Source of the DNA: Parvularculaceae bacterium
Lineage (GTDB): Bacteria; Pseudomonadota; Alphaproteobacteria; Caulobacterales; Parvularculaceae
NCBI GenBank assembly: GCA_013389125.1
Contig: JACADX010000135.1
Span: forward strand, 1-7,245
Direction of reading: 5' to 3'
Length of the DNA: 7,245 nucleotides
In this document: positions 1 through 6,294 of the stretch, one piece after another
How the letters are laid out: every line of letters starts with the position of its first letter
Position numbering within the stretch: the stretch's first letter is position 1
Position numbers and translations under genes: made by a program
The notes under the pieces: model-generated
What the model was told of the DNA's origin: nothing
Seen by the model: the letters and a program-made list of their open reading frames with translations, nothing else
The model's database searches: none

Positions 1-1611
1 GCGATCGGGCGGTCGACCTGCTCGTCGCTTGAATCCTGCCTCGCGGTCGCGGCGAACCCTTATTACAATCCGAGCGATCCCGAATTCACCGGCGATTGCG
101 CCGACATGGCCTATGTGCTTCGCGCGTATTTCGCCTGGAAGAACGGCCTTCCCTTCTCCTACCAGAACGCGATGCGGACTGCCGACGGCAAGCCGGAGGA
201 TCTGCGCTATTCCTCGAACGGCAATGTCATCGCATCAAGGCGCGACGCGATCGGGGAAAAGCCGGTGTCGGCCGCGACTTTCATCGGACGGATCGGCGGC
301 GAGGTTTCGACGGCGATGTTCCGGACCCATCCGGACAATGGCGATGGCGCGCTTTTCGACGACTTTTATCCGGTGAAGATCAACCGCGAGGCGGTGAGGC
401 CCGGCGTTCTCGCCTACGACATCTACGGCCATGTCGGAATCGTCTACGACATTCTCGAGGACGGTCGCGTTCTTGTCATCGCCTCGCATCCCGACCGCTC
501 GGTGACGCGCACGACCTACGGCGCGAATTTCCTTCGCTCGAAGCCCGACCTCGGCGCGGGGCTCAAGGGCTGGCGGCCGATCGCGCTTGAGGGCGCCCGG
601 CTTCTTCCCGACGGCTCCTACGCCGGCGGGCGAATAAGAGCCGCGAAGAATGCGGATATCCCGTACTATTCAATGGAGCAGTTTCTCGGCAATCGCCCGA
701 ATCCCTCGGGCGACTGGCGGTACGGGGATTTCGTCGTCGGCGGCCGGGCGGTCAGCTATTTCGACTTCATCCGCCGCAGCCTCGCCCATCCGAATTTCGC
801 CTACAACCCGGTCGACGAGCTTCGCCACGGCATGCAGACGATCTGCGGCGCCGTCAGGGACCGCAAGGTCGCCGTCGAACGCGCCGTCTCCGCGGGATTC
901 CCAAAACGCGCGCCGCCGCCGCGCCTGCCGCCGAACATTTTCGGCACTTACGGCGACTGGGAGAACTATTCAACGCCCTCGCGCGATGCGCGGCTCAAAG
1001 TGTCGTTCATCGACCTCAAACGCACGATCAAGGAGCTGGTCGACCACTATAACGCCGGGGATACGGACGTGCGCTATGACGGCGCCGACCTGCCGCGCGC
1101 GCTTTGGGAGGCCTATCAGCAGGAAAAGGACGCCTGCACTTTCACCTACTGGCGCTCCGACGACAGCCGCATCCGGATGCATATCGGCCATGTGCAGGAC
1201 CGCCTCTGGGACCTCTCCTTTGATCCCTATCACTGCCCGGAGCGGCGCTGGGGGGCGTCCGGCGACGAATTCGCAACGTGTACGGATGATGAGCTGAAAA
1301 CGCGCTGGTACGAAGCGCAGCGCTATTTGCGCTACCAGGCCGAGCGCACCTATGACGTCAGGATGGATTTCGCCCTCGACGAACTGAAGCCGCCTTCAAA
1401 GGCGCCGCCCGAAAAAGGCGGCCTTGGCGTTGAAGCCCCGGCGGACGCCGACCTTCGCGCCTATCTTGCGGGCCTCAACGCGTTCCCGCTCTCCGCGCTC
1501 GAGGAGGAGCCGGAAATCGTCCTTGCCGCCGGCGCGCCGGTCGAGCCTGAACCGCAGCTTCCGGCCTGGCACGCGAAGATCCTCAACGGTTGGACGAAAC
1601 CGAAGCCTTGA
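1..1611 (+). CDS. Uncharacterised protein, putative papain-fold (NlpC/P60-like) cysteine hydrolase; 5' partial
   Basis: The frame is open from base 1 with no stop before the first internal ATG at 106, and the sequence before that ATG reads as good protein, so the gene starts left of the window; 536 residues are visible. A GDCAD motif puts a Cys at visible residue 33, at the start of what looks like a helix. YGHVGIVY follows at 142-149 (His144), then a strand and ASHPD (His163). A Cys on a helix followed by a His on a strand and a second polar residue is the NlpC/P60 and papain-like arrangement, so a peptidoglycan or amide hydrolase is plausible. This is inferred from motifs only. The middle (about 200-450) is rich in Trp, Tyr and Arg and unrecognised. 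The C-terminal 80 residues are Pro- and acid-rich and probably disordered. The missing N-terminus may hold a signal peptide. The next gene lies 38 nt downstream and is probably cotranscribed. Confidence 0.75.
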   Translation, partial: AIGRSTCSSLESCLAVAANPYYNPSDPEFTGDCADMAYVLRAYFAWKNGLPFSYQNAMRTADGKPEDLRYSSNGNVIASRRDAIGEKPVSAATFIGRIGGEVSTAMFRTHPDNGDGALFDDFYPVKINREAVRPGVLAYDIYGHVGIVYDILEDGRVLVIASHPDRSVTRTTYGANFLRSKPDLGAGLKGWRPIALEGARLLPDGSYAGGRIRAAKNADIPYYSMEQFLGNRPNPSGDWRYGDFVVGGRAVSYFDFIRRSLAHPNFAYNPVDELRHGMQTICGAVRDRKVAVERAVSAGFPKRAPPPRLPPNIFGTYGDWENYSTPSRDARLKVSFIDLKRTIKELVDHYNAGDTDVRYDGADLPRALWEAYQQEKDACTFTYWRSDDSRIRMHIGHVQDRLWDLSFDPYHCPERRWGASGDEFATCTDDELKTRWYEAQRYLRYQAERTYDVRMDFALDELKPPSKAPPEKGGLGVEAPADADLRAYLAGLNAFPLSALEEEPEIVLAAGAPVEPEPQLPAWHAKILNGWTKPKP

Positions 1612-1634
1612 GCGGCGTTGCCGTTTAACTCCGC

Positions 1635-1644
1635 AGGAAAGGAA
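1635..1644 (+). promoter_or_regulatory. Ribosome binding site deciding a GTG start
   Basis: A purine-rich AGGAAAGGAA lies 5 nt before the GTG at 1650 and supports that GTG as the start of the small secreted protein. No in-frame ATG gives a comparable signal peptide. Confidence 0.6.
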
Positions 1645-1649
1645 CGTTC

Positions 1650-2105
1650 GTGAAATACCTCATCGTGCGCCTTGCGGCGACGGTCGCCGCCGCCTTTGCT
1701 TCGGTCGCCTCCGCCCAGGATGCCGGCGTCCGCGCGAAAGACGTGCCGACCAAGGTTGAATATTACTACCGGGTAAAATGGGGATCGCTGCGCGACTTCA
1801 TCGCACTCTATGAAAAGAACCACGCGCCGCTGCTCGAGGAGATGAAAAAAGCGGGCTTTGTCGTTGAAACCGCAATCGAATATCCGTTCACGCATCTTGC
1901 CGGCGGCCCACGCTGGGACATGCGCGTCACGATCACCTATCGCGACGCCGCCGCAGCGGTGAACGATCCTGCATGGGAAAAGGCCTGGGTCGAAGCGAAG
2001 GCCCGGCTTTACAAGGACCAGAAGAAGTTCGAAGCGCAGGAGGCCGAACGCTTCTCGCTGCTTGAGGATCACTGGGACGTCCTGATCTCGGACTTTCCGG
2101 GCTGA
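1650..2105 (+). CDS. Small secreted protein, probable dimeric alpha/beta-barrel (NIPSNAP/EthD-like) fold
   Basis: This 151-residue protein starts at GTG. Residues 1-22 look like a Sec signal peptide: Lys2 and Arg7, a hydrophobic Ala/Val core, and an Ala-Ser-Ala cleavage site before Gln23. The mature part begins with a strand (VEYYYRVKWGS, about 36-46), then an amphipathic helix containing KNHAPLLEEM, then a strand and a second strand-helix unit (WDMRVTITY, about 90-98). The C-terminal half is a charged Lys/Glu-rich helix. A beta-alpha-beta repeat with this pattern resembles dimeric ferredoxin-like barrels of the NIPSNAP, EthD or ABM type. That is fold inference; no catalytic residues can be assigned. 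It follows the putative hydrolase gene by 38 nt and is likely in its operon. Expected location is the periplasm. Confidence 0.8.
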   Translation: MKYLIVRLAATVAAAFASVASAQDAGVRAKDVPTKVEYYYRVKWGSLRDFIALYEKNHAPLLEEMKKAGFVVETAIEYPFTHLAGGPRWDMRVTITYRDAAAAVNDPAWEKAWVEAKARLYKDQKKFEAQEAERFSLLEDHWDVLISDFPG

Positions 2106-2123
2106 CCCTCGGCGGCTCCACGG

Positions 2124-2150
2124 GGCGCAGTTGCGCCAGCGTTGGCTTTT
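2124..2150 (+). terminator. Weak terminator-like hairpins after the secreted-protein gene
   Basis: GGCGC/GCGCC (2124-2128/2133-2137) forms a 5-bp stem with loop AGTT. An overlapping 4-bp stem, GCCA/TGGC (2135-2138/2143-2146), runs straight into TTTT at 2147-2150. The two stems exclude each other and both are short, so this is a weak intrinsic terminator at best. Confidence 0.3.
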
Positions 2151-2183
2151 CCTGCCGGCGGGATTAAGTGTTGCGGGATGTAA

Positions 2184-2193
2184 AAGGCGGTGA
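2184..2193 (+). promoter_or_regulatory. Strong Shine-Dalgarno choosing the ATG at 2199
   Basis: AAGGCGGTGA differs from the full anti-16S complement AAGGAGGTGA at one position and ends 5 nt before the ATG at 2199. An in-frame GTG at 2190 lies inside this site, so it is not the start. Confidence 0.7.
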
Positions 2194-2198
2194 CGTCC

Positions 2199-2408
2199 AT
2201 GGATCGCTTCGTCTATTTCCTCATTCCGGTCGCCCTTGCCGCGACGCTCGTCATCTTGTGCATCGGCATCTATTCGCTGGCGAAGGGCGGGACTTTCGCC
2301 AAGGAGAACTCCAACAAGCTGATGCGCCTTCGCGTCCTCGCGCAGGGCGTGACGATCATCTTGATGATGGTATTCCTCCTGCTCATCGGCCAGGGACCTC
2401 GGAACTGA
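2199..2408 (+). CDS. HIG1-type twin-transmembrane protein
   Basis: This 69-residue inner-membrane protein has two hydrophobic segments, about residues 5-27 and 50-65, joined by a short basic loop. The loop carries NKLMRLRVLAQG (39-50), which keeps the Arg-x-Arg-x3-Gln core (Arg43, Arg45, Gln49) of HIG1-family motifs known from mitochondrial respiratory-supercomplex factors. Alphaproteobacterial relatives of about this size are usually annotated as twin-transmembrane or HIG1 domain proteins. A role near cytochrome oxidase or the respiratory chain is inferred from family only. The start is fixed by the strong ribosome binding site; the next upstream in-frame start (GTG 2190) would overlap it. 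It lies 154 nt upstream of etfB. As I recall, this gene often sits near etfBA in alphaproteobacteria, commonly with a cobalamin adenosyltransferase between them, which is absent here. Confidence 0.82.
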   Translation: MDRFVYFLIPVALAATLVILCIGIYSLAKGGTFAKENSNKLMRLRVLAQGVTIILMMVFLLLIGQGPRN

Positions 2409-2470
2409 CCGCGCGCAGCGCCGCGGTTTGAACGCCATTCTAAACGCTCATGCTGCGGCGCCATAAATCG

Positions 2471-2499
2471 TTGAAAGCGCCTACCCTCGCCGCTATGGT
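2471..2499 (+). promoter_or_regulatory. Predicted sigma70-type promoter of etfBA
   Basis: TTGAAA (2471-2476) and TATGGT (2494-2499) are separated by exactly 17 nt. They match the consensus hexamers at 5 of 6 and 4 of 6 positions. Transcription would start around 2505-2507, giving a leader of about 57 nt before the etfB ATG. This is the best promoter-like element seen in the window. Confidence 0.5.
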
Positions 2500-2511
2500 C
2501 GCGCCGGCTTT

Positions 2512-2532
2512 AAGGGGGCTCTTCGCCCTCTT
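2512..2532 (+). promoter_or_regulatory. Hairpin in the etfB leader
   Basis: AAGGGGGC (2512-2519) pairs with GCCCTCTT (2525-2532), with one G-T pair, around a TCTTC loop. This gives an 8-bp stem a few bases after the predicted transcription start and 13 nt upstream of the etfB ribosome binding site. It could stabilise the 5' end of the message or affect translation. The following TTTT (2541-2544) lies 8 nt after the stem, too far for a convincing attenuator. Confidence 0.4.
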
Positions 2533-2562
2533 TCCTGTCATTTTCGAGGTGAGGATCCGCCG

Positions 2563-3312
2563 ATGAAAGTCCTCGTGCCGGTCAAGCGCGTCATCGATTA
2601 CAATGTGAAAGTCCGGGTGAAATCCGACCAGACGGGCGTCGACCTCGCCAACGTCAAGATGTCGATGAACCCGTTTGACGAGATTGCCGTCGAGGAGGCT
2701 GTCCGCCTCGCCGAGGCGAAAATCGCGACTGAAATCATCGCCGTATCGGTCGGTCCCGAAAAGGCGCAGGACCAGATCCGTCAGGCGCTCGCGATGGGCG
2801 CGGACCGCGGGCTCCTCATTAAGACCGACGCCGAGGTCGAGCCTCTCGCCGTCGCCAAGCTCCTCAAAGCCGTCTGCGAGGTCGAGAAGCCCGAACTCGT
2901 CATCCTCGGCAAGCAGGCGATCGACGATGATTCGAACCAGACCGGCCAGATGCTCGCCGCGCTCCTCGGCTGGCCGCAAGGGACCTTCGCCTCGAAAGTC
3001 GCGAAGGAGGGCGGCAGGCTGCATGTGACGCGCGAAGTCGACGGCGGCCTCCAGACGGTGTCGCTGTCGCTGCCGGCGGTCGTGACGACGGACCTTCGCC
3101 TCAATGAGCCGCGCTACGCTTCGCTCCCCAACATTATGAAGGCGAAGAAAAAGCCCCTGGAGATCAAAACGCCCGCCGACTACGGCGTCGACATCGCGCC
3201 GCGCCTTCAGGTCCTCAAAGTCGCCGAACCGCCGAAACGCACCGCCGGCGTCAAGGTGCCGGACGTCGCGACCCTCATCGACAAACTGAAAAATGAAGCG
3301 GGAGTGATCTGA
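2563..3312 (+). CDS. etfB: Electron transfer flavoprotein, beta subunit
   Basis: This 249-residue subunit matches the family's usual length. With EtfA it forms the soluble EtfAB heterodimer, which takes electrons from acyl-CoA, sarcosine, dimethylglycine and glutaryl-CoA type dehydrogenases and delivers them to ETF:ubiquinone oxidoreductase in the membrane. The N-terminus MKVLVPVKRV is typical. GKQAIDDDSNQTGQ (116-129) is the AMP-binding region. TTDLRLNEPRYASLPNIM (175-192) is the family signature and includes the recognition loop that docks partner dehydrogenases: Leu188 corresponds to the anchor leucine (Leu195 in human), followed by the Lys-rich stretch 193-197. The start is supported by GAGGTGAGG at 2546-2554. 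Its TGA shares one base with the etfA ATG, so translation is probably coupled. It is a group I (respiratory, housekeeping) ETF; I see no sign of a bifurcating type. Confidence 0.97.
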   Translation: MKVLVPVKRVIDYNVKVRVKSDQTGVDLANVKMSMNPFDEIAVEEAVRLAEAKIATEIIAVSVGPEKAQDQIRQALAMGADRGLLIKTDAEVEPLAVAKLLKAVCEVEKPELVILGKQAIDDDSNQTGQMLAALLGWPQGTFASKVAKEGGRLHVTREVDGGLQTVSLSLPAVVTTDLRLNEPRYASLPNIMKAKKKPLEIKTPADYGVDIAPRLQVLKVAEPPKRTAGVKVPDVATLIDKLKNEAGVI

Positions 3313-4241
3313 TGGCCGTCCTCGTCATCGCCGACCACAACAACAAGGCGCTTGCCGATTCCGTCGCCAAGACCGTGACCGCGGCGGCGAAACTCGGCGG
3401 CGACATCGACATTCTCGTCGCGGGCTCGGGGGCTGACGCCGTCGCCGCCGAGGCGGCGAAACTCGCGGGCGTCAAGAAAGTCTTTCACGCCGACGATCCG
3501 GCCTACGGCAAGCTCCTCGCGGAGCCGACGGCGGCGCTCATCGTCGAACTCGCCGGGCGTTATGACGCGCTCGTCGCGCCGGCGACCGCGAACGGGAAGA
3601 ACATCATGCCGCGCGTTGCGGCGCTCCTTGACGTCATGCAAATCTCCGATGCGATCGCCATTGAAAGCGCCGACACTTTCGTACGCCCGATCTACGCCGG
3701 CAACGCCATCGCAACCGTCAAATCGACCGACCGGAAAAAAGTCGTCACCGTCCGCACAGCGACCTTCAAGGCCGCCGAAATGACCGGTTCGGCGGCGATC
3801 GAAAAGATCGGCGGCGCGGGCGATCCCGGCGTCTCTTCCTTCGTCGGCGAGGAACTCACAAGATCGGACCGGCCGGAACTCACCGCCGCGAAGATCGTGA
3901 TCTCCGGCGGGCGGGCGCTCGGTTCGAATGAGAATTTCCAGAAGCTCATCTATCCGATCGCGGACAAATTGGGCGCCGCAGTCGGAGCAAGCCGGGCCGC
4001 CGTCGACGCCGGTTACATGCCGAACGACTATCAAGTCGGCCAGACCGGCAAGGTCGTCGCGCCGCAGCTTTATATCGCGGTCGGCATCTCCGGCGCGATC
4101 CAGCACCTCGCCGGCATGAAGGATTCCAAAGTCATCGTCGCCATCAACAAGGATGAGGAAGCCCCGATCTTCCAGATCGCCGATTACGGCCTTGTCGGCG
4201 ACCTCTTCAAGATTCTCCCGGAGCTTGAAAAGGCGCTTTGA
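3312..4241 (+). CDS. etfA: Electron transfer flavoprotein, alpha subunit
   Basis: This 309-residue subunit is full length for the family and binds the FAD that carries electrons in EtfAB. The N-terminal half (1-190) is the alpha/beta domain that packs on EtfB; TANGKNIMPRVAALLD (92-107) is characteristic. The C-terminal FAD domain holds SGGRALGS (198-205), GASRAAVDAGYMP (225-237) with the flavin-contacting Arg228, QVGQTGKVV (241-249) with Thr245, GISGAIQH (258-265) with His265, NKD (279-281), and the terminal ADYGLVGD (290-297). These match the pocket of human ETF-alpha (Arg249, Thr266, His286). The ATG at 3312 overlaps the etfB stop in a TGATG junction and has no competing start. A T7 terminator lies 27 nt after the stop, so etfBA is a two-gene unit. 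No damage or missing key residue was seen. Confidence 0.97.
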   Translation: MAVLVIADHNNKALADSVAKTVTAAAKLGGDIDILVAGSGADAVAAEAAKLAGVKKVFHADDPAYGKLLAEPTAALIVELAGRYDALVAPATANGKNIMPRVAALLDVMQISDAIAIESADTFVRPIYAGNAIATVKSTDRKKVVTVRTATFKAAEMTGSAAIEKIGGAGDPGVSSFVGEELTRSDRPELTAAKIVISGGRALGSNENFQKLIYPIADKLGAAVGASRAAVDAGYMPNDYQVGQTGKVVAPQLYIAVGISGAIQHLAGMKDSKVIVAINKDEEAPIFQIADYGLVGDLFKILPELEKAL

Positions 4242-4267
4242 CGGCGTCCTTTGCGGCGATGCTCGAA

Positions 4268-4292
4268 GCCCCGCTCCGGCGGCGCTTTTTTT
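4268..4292 (+). terminator. Intrinsic terminator of etfBA
   Basis: GCC-CCG (4268-4273) pairs with CGG-C-GGC (4277-4283) around a CTC loop, with one bulged C at 4280. GC and seven T residues (4286-4292) follow. It lies 27 nt past the etfA stop and separates etfBA from the DUF1203 gene. Confidence 0.6.
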
Positions 4293-4362
4293 CACCGCAA
4301 GAACCGGGTCGCGTCCGTCGCCAGGCGCGCGCAGAAATCGCCGCGCAATACGGGAGACGGCG

Positions 4363-4833
4363 ATGACGTTTACAGTGTCCGGGCTTGAAATTGAGGAGTT
4401 TCGTCCGCTCTTCGGCCTTTCCGACGACGCGCTCCGCGCCCGGGGCGTCATCCGAAGGCGCGCCGACGCCAAGCCCGGCTTTCCCTGCCGCGTGACGCTC
4501 GAAGACGCCGAGCCCGGCGAGACCCTCCTCCTTCTCAACCATGAGAGCCACAAGGCGCCGACGCCCTATCGCTCGAGCTATGCGATCTTCGTTCGAGAGC
4601 GGGCTGACGCGCCCGCGCGCTATGTCGACGAAATCCCGCCGGTGATGGAGAAACGGCCGATCGCGCTACGGATCTTCGATCGCGACGGCATGCTGATCGG
4701 CGCTGACCTCGGCCGCCATGGCGCGGAGACGAAAGCCAAGATCGAAGCGATTTTCGAGAACCCGAACGCCGCGTACATCCACGCGCACAACGCCATGCAT
4801 GGCTGCTTTGCGGCCGCAATCACGCGGTCCTGA
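4363..4833 (+). CDS. DUF1203 family protein of unknown function
   Basis: This 156-residue cytosolic protein spans the whole DUF1203 (PF06718) length. Family hallmarks are PGFPCRVTLEDAEPGE (38-53, with Cys42), the central PYRSSYAIFVR (68-78), a EIPP..EKRPIALRIFD block (90-106), and the C-terminal AYIHAHNAMHGCFA (137-150), where His140, His142, His146 and Cys148 cluster. The His/Cys cluster could bind a metal or form an active site, but the family has no established function that I know of. The start ATG is preceded by GGGAG at 4352-4356, 6 nt away. The same frame stays open upstream to 4153, but that part overlaps etfA and the terminator and has no matching ribosome site, so it is excluded. 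It lies after the etfBA terminator, so it is probably transcribed separately, although no clear promoter was found between. Confidence 0.85.
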   Translation: MTFTVSGLEIEEFRPLFGLSDDALRARGVIRRRADAKPGFPCRVTLEDAEPGETLLLLNHESHKAPTPYRSSYAIFVRERADAPARYVDEIPPVMEKRPIALRIFDRDGMLIGADLGRHGAETKAKIEAIFENPNAAYIHAHNAMHGCFAAAITRS

Positions 4834-4848
4834 AGCCAAGCTGAGATC

Positions 4849-4882
4849 GCGCGCCGGCATGGACCCCGACCGGCCGGCGCGC
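4849..4882 (+). terminator. 10-bp GC hairpin after the DUF1203 gene
   Basis: GCGCGCCGGC (4849-4858) is a perfect inverted match to GCCGGCGCGC (4873-4882) around a 14-nt loop. It begins 16 nt after the DUF1203 stop. There is no T tract, so it is either a 3'-end stabilising hairpin or a weak terminator. Confidence 0.4.
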
Positions 4883-4935
4883 TAAATGGCGACCGCAATA
4901 AAGGGGCGCCGGCGCATGGCGGCAAGAAGCGGGAT

Positions 4936-4972
4936 CGCCGGCGTCGTCCGCCGGCGGGCGGGGAATCCCGCC
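4936..4972 (+). promoter_or_regulatory. Tandem hairpins abutting the TTG start of the acyltransferase
   Basis: Two adjacent stem-loops fill the ribosome-binding region. In the first, CGCCGGCG (4936-4943) pairs with a second copy (4949-4956) around TCGTC. In the second, GGCGGG (4957-4962) pairs with CCCGCC (4967-4972) around GAAT. The second ends 2 nt before the TTG and contains the only G-rich candidate ribosome site. This arrangement would be expected to depress translation initiation. Confidence 0.4.
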
Positions 4973-4974
4973 GC

Positions 4975-6294
4975 TTGACGTACCGTGCGGACATTGACGG
5001 CCTGCGCGGCGTGGCGGTCCTTTTCGTGGTCGCCTATCACGCGTTCCCGGAGCTTTCGCCGGGCGGTTTCACCGGCGTCGACATCTTCTTCGTCATTTCG
5101 GGCTACCTCATCACCGGCCTCATCCCCGCCGAGCAGGCGCAGGGGCGGTTTTCTTTCGCGCGCTTTTACGCGCGCCGGGTCCGCCGGCTTTTTCCGGCGC
5201 TTTTCGTCGTTCTTGCGGCGACGCTTGTCGGCGGCTGGCTGTTGCTGTTTCCGCCCGAGTTCGAGGCGCTGGGGCGCCATGCCGGCGCCGCCGTCGCCTT
5301 CATCGTCAATTTCGTTCTCAATAGCGAGGTCGGCTATTTCGACGCCGAGAGCGCGTTAAAGCCGCTTTTGCACCTGTGGTCGCTCAGCATCGAGGAACAG
5401 TTCTATCTCGCCTATCCTCTTCTCCTCCTTGCGATGACGCGGCTGAAGCTCTCGTTCATCGGCGTTGCAGCGCTCGCCGGACTTTCCTTCGCCTTTTGCC
5501 TTCGGATGATGGAAGACGCGCCGGACGCGGCCTTCTATCTGCCGCATGCGCGGGCCTTTGAATTTCTCGCCGGGGCGCTCGTCAGCTTCGCCGAGGACGG
5601 GCGGCGAATCGGGCCGCGCGCGAAGCCGGCGCTCGCGCTTCTCGGCGGCGCCCTCATCATCTTTGCGCTGACGATCCGGCGCGAAGACGGCGCGTTTCCG
5701 GCGCCCGCCGCGCTGATCCCCGTCACGGGCGCAGCGCTCGTCATTTTCGCTGGACCCGCGACGTGGCTCAACAGACGCATTCTCGCCGCCAGGCCGCTCG
5801 TCGCCGTCGGCCTCATCAGCTATCCGCTTTATCTGTGGCATTGGCCGCTGCTCAGCCTTGCGACGATCGAGATCGGCGAAACGATGTCGTGGGCGCTGCG
5901 GCTGGCGCTTGTCGCCGCAAGCGTGGCGCTCGCCGCGGCCACCTATTGGTGGGTTGAGCGCCCGATCCGCGCCGGGGCGCCGACATTGAAGCGCACCCTT
6001 GCAATCTCAGCGCCGCTCGCCGCAGCCGGGATCTTGGGGCTTGTCGCGTCCGCCGCTTTGGTAAAGCCGCTCCGCGACGTTCCGCCGGACGCGATCGCCT
6101 ATGACATGGGATCTTCGAGCACGCCCGCCTGCCAGCGCGCCGTCGGACGAAAGCTCTTTTATTGCCTTGCAGACCCTGGCGCGCCGAGCGTTGCGCTGAT
6201 CGGCGATTCCCATGCGCGTGCGATCTACGAATTGATGAAGGCCTCAGCCAACGAGGCGGGGCGCGGTCTCATCTTTCTCGGCCACCCCGGATGA
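4975..6294 (+). CDS. Membrane acyltransferase (AT3 domain) of an interrupted AT3-SGNH protein
   Basis: 439 codons run to an in-frame TGA. The AT3 domain covers about residues 3-350 and transfers acyl (usually acetyl) groups to surface glycans at the inner membrane. YRADIDGLRGVAVLFVVAYH (3-22) ends in the conserved His22. GVDIFFVISGYLIT (34-47) follows, then FYARRVRRLFPAL (64-76), HLWSLSIEEQFYLAYP (133-148) and SYPLYLWHWPLL (282-293), with about ten hydrophobic segments. After a last helix (about 342-362) the SGNH esterase domain begins, and GDSHA (410-414, nucleophile Ser412) is present. The frame then stops at TGA 6292-6294, although the rest of the SGNH domain continues in the same frame. 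TTG at 4975 is the only ATG/GTG/TTG in this frame between the DUF1203 stop and the conserved N-terminus. The AT3 part looks intact and might work alone; the full two-domain enzyme is broken unless the TGA is read through. Confidence 0.8.
   Translation: MTYRADIDGLRGVAVLFVVAYHAFPELSPGGFTGVDIFFVISGYLITGLIPAEQAQGRFSFARFYARRVRRLFPALFVVLAATLVGGWLLLFPPEFEALGRHAGAAVAFIVNFVLNSEVGYFDAESALKPLLHLWSLSIEEQFYLAYPLLLLAMTRLKLSFIGVAALAGLSFAFCLRMMEDAPDAAFYLPHARAFEFLAGALVSFAEDGRRIGPRAKPALALLGGALIIFALTIRREDGAFPAPAALIPVTGAALVIFAGPATWLNRRILAARPLVAVGLISYPLYLWHWPLLSLATIEIGETMSWALRLALVAASVALAAATYWWVERPIRAGAPTLKRTLAISAPLAAAGILGLVASAALVKPLRDVPPDAIAYDMGSSSTPACQRAVGRKLFYCLADPGAPSVALIGDSHARAIYELMKASANEAGRGLIFLGHPG

Noticed and set aside
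2190..2198. GTG start three codons upstream for the HIG1-like protein
   Set aside because: The GTG is inside the near-perfect Shine-Dalgarno that serves the ATG at 2199.
1461..2438. 325-codon open frame on the - strand
   Set aside because: It overlaps three better-supported + strand genes with ribosome sites, a signal peptide or membrane segments; its composition is that of a shadow frame.
4153..4362. Upstream extension of the DUF1203 frame
   Set aside because: The frame is open, but the extension overlaps the end of etfA and spans the T7 terminator. The ATG at 4363 has a good ribosome site and gives the normal family length.
3207..4553. 448-codon open frame on the - strand
   Set aside because: It lies antisense to the certain etfA gene and parts of its neighbours. 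It is rich in Arg, Asp and Gly as expected from a high-GC shadow frame, and shows no recognisable domain.
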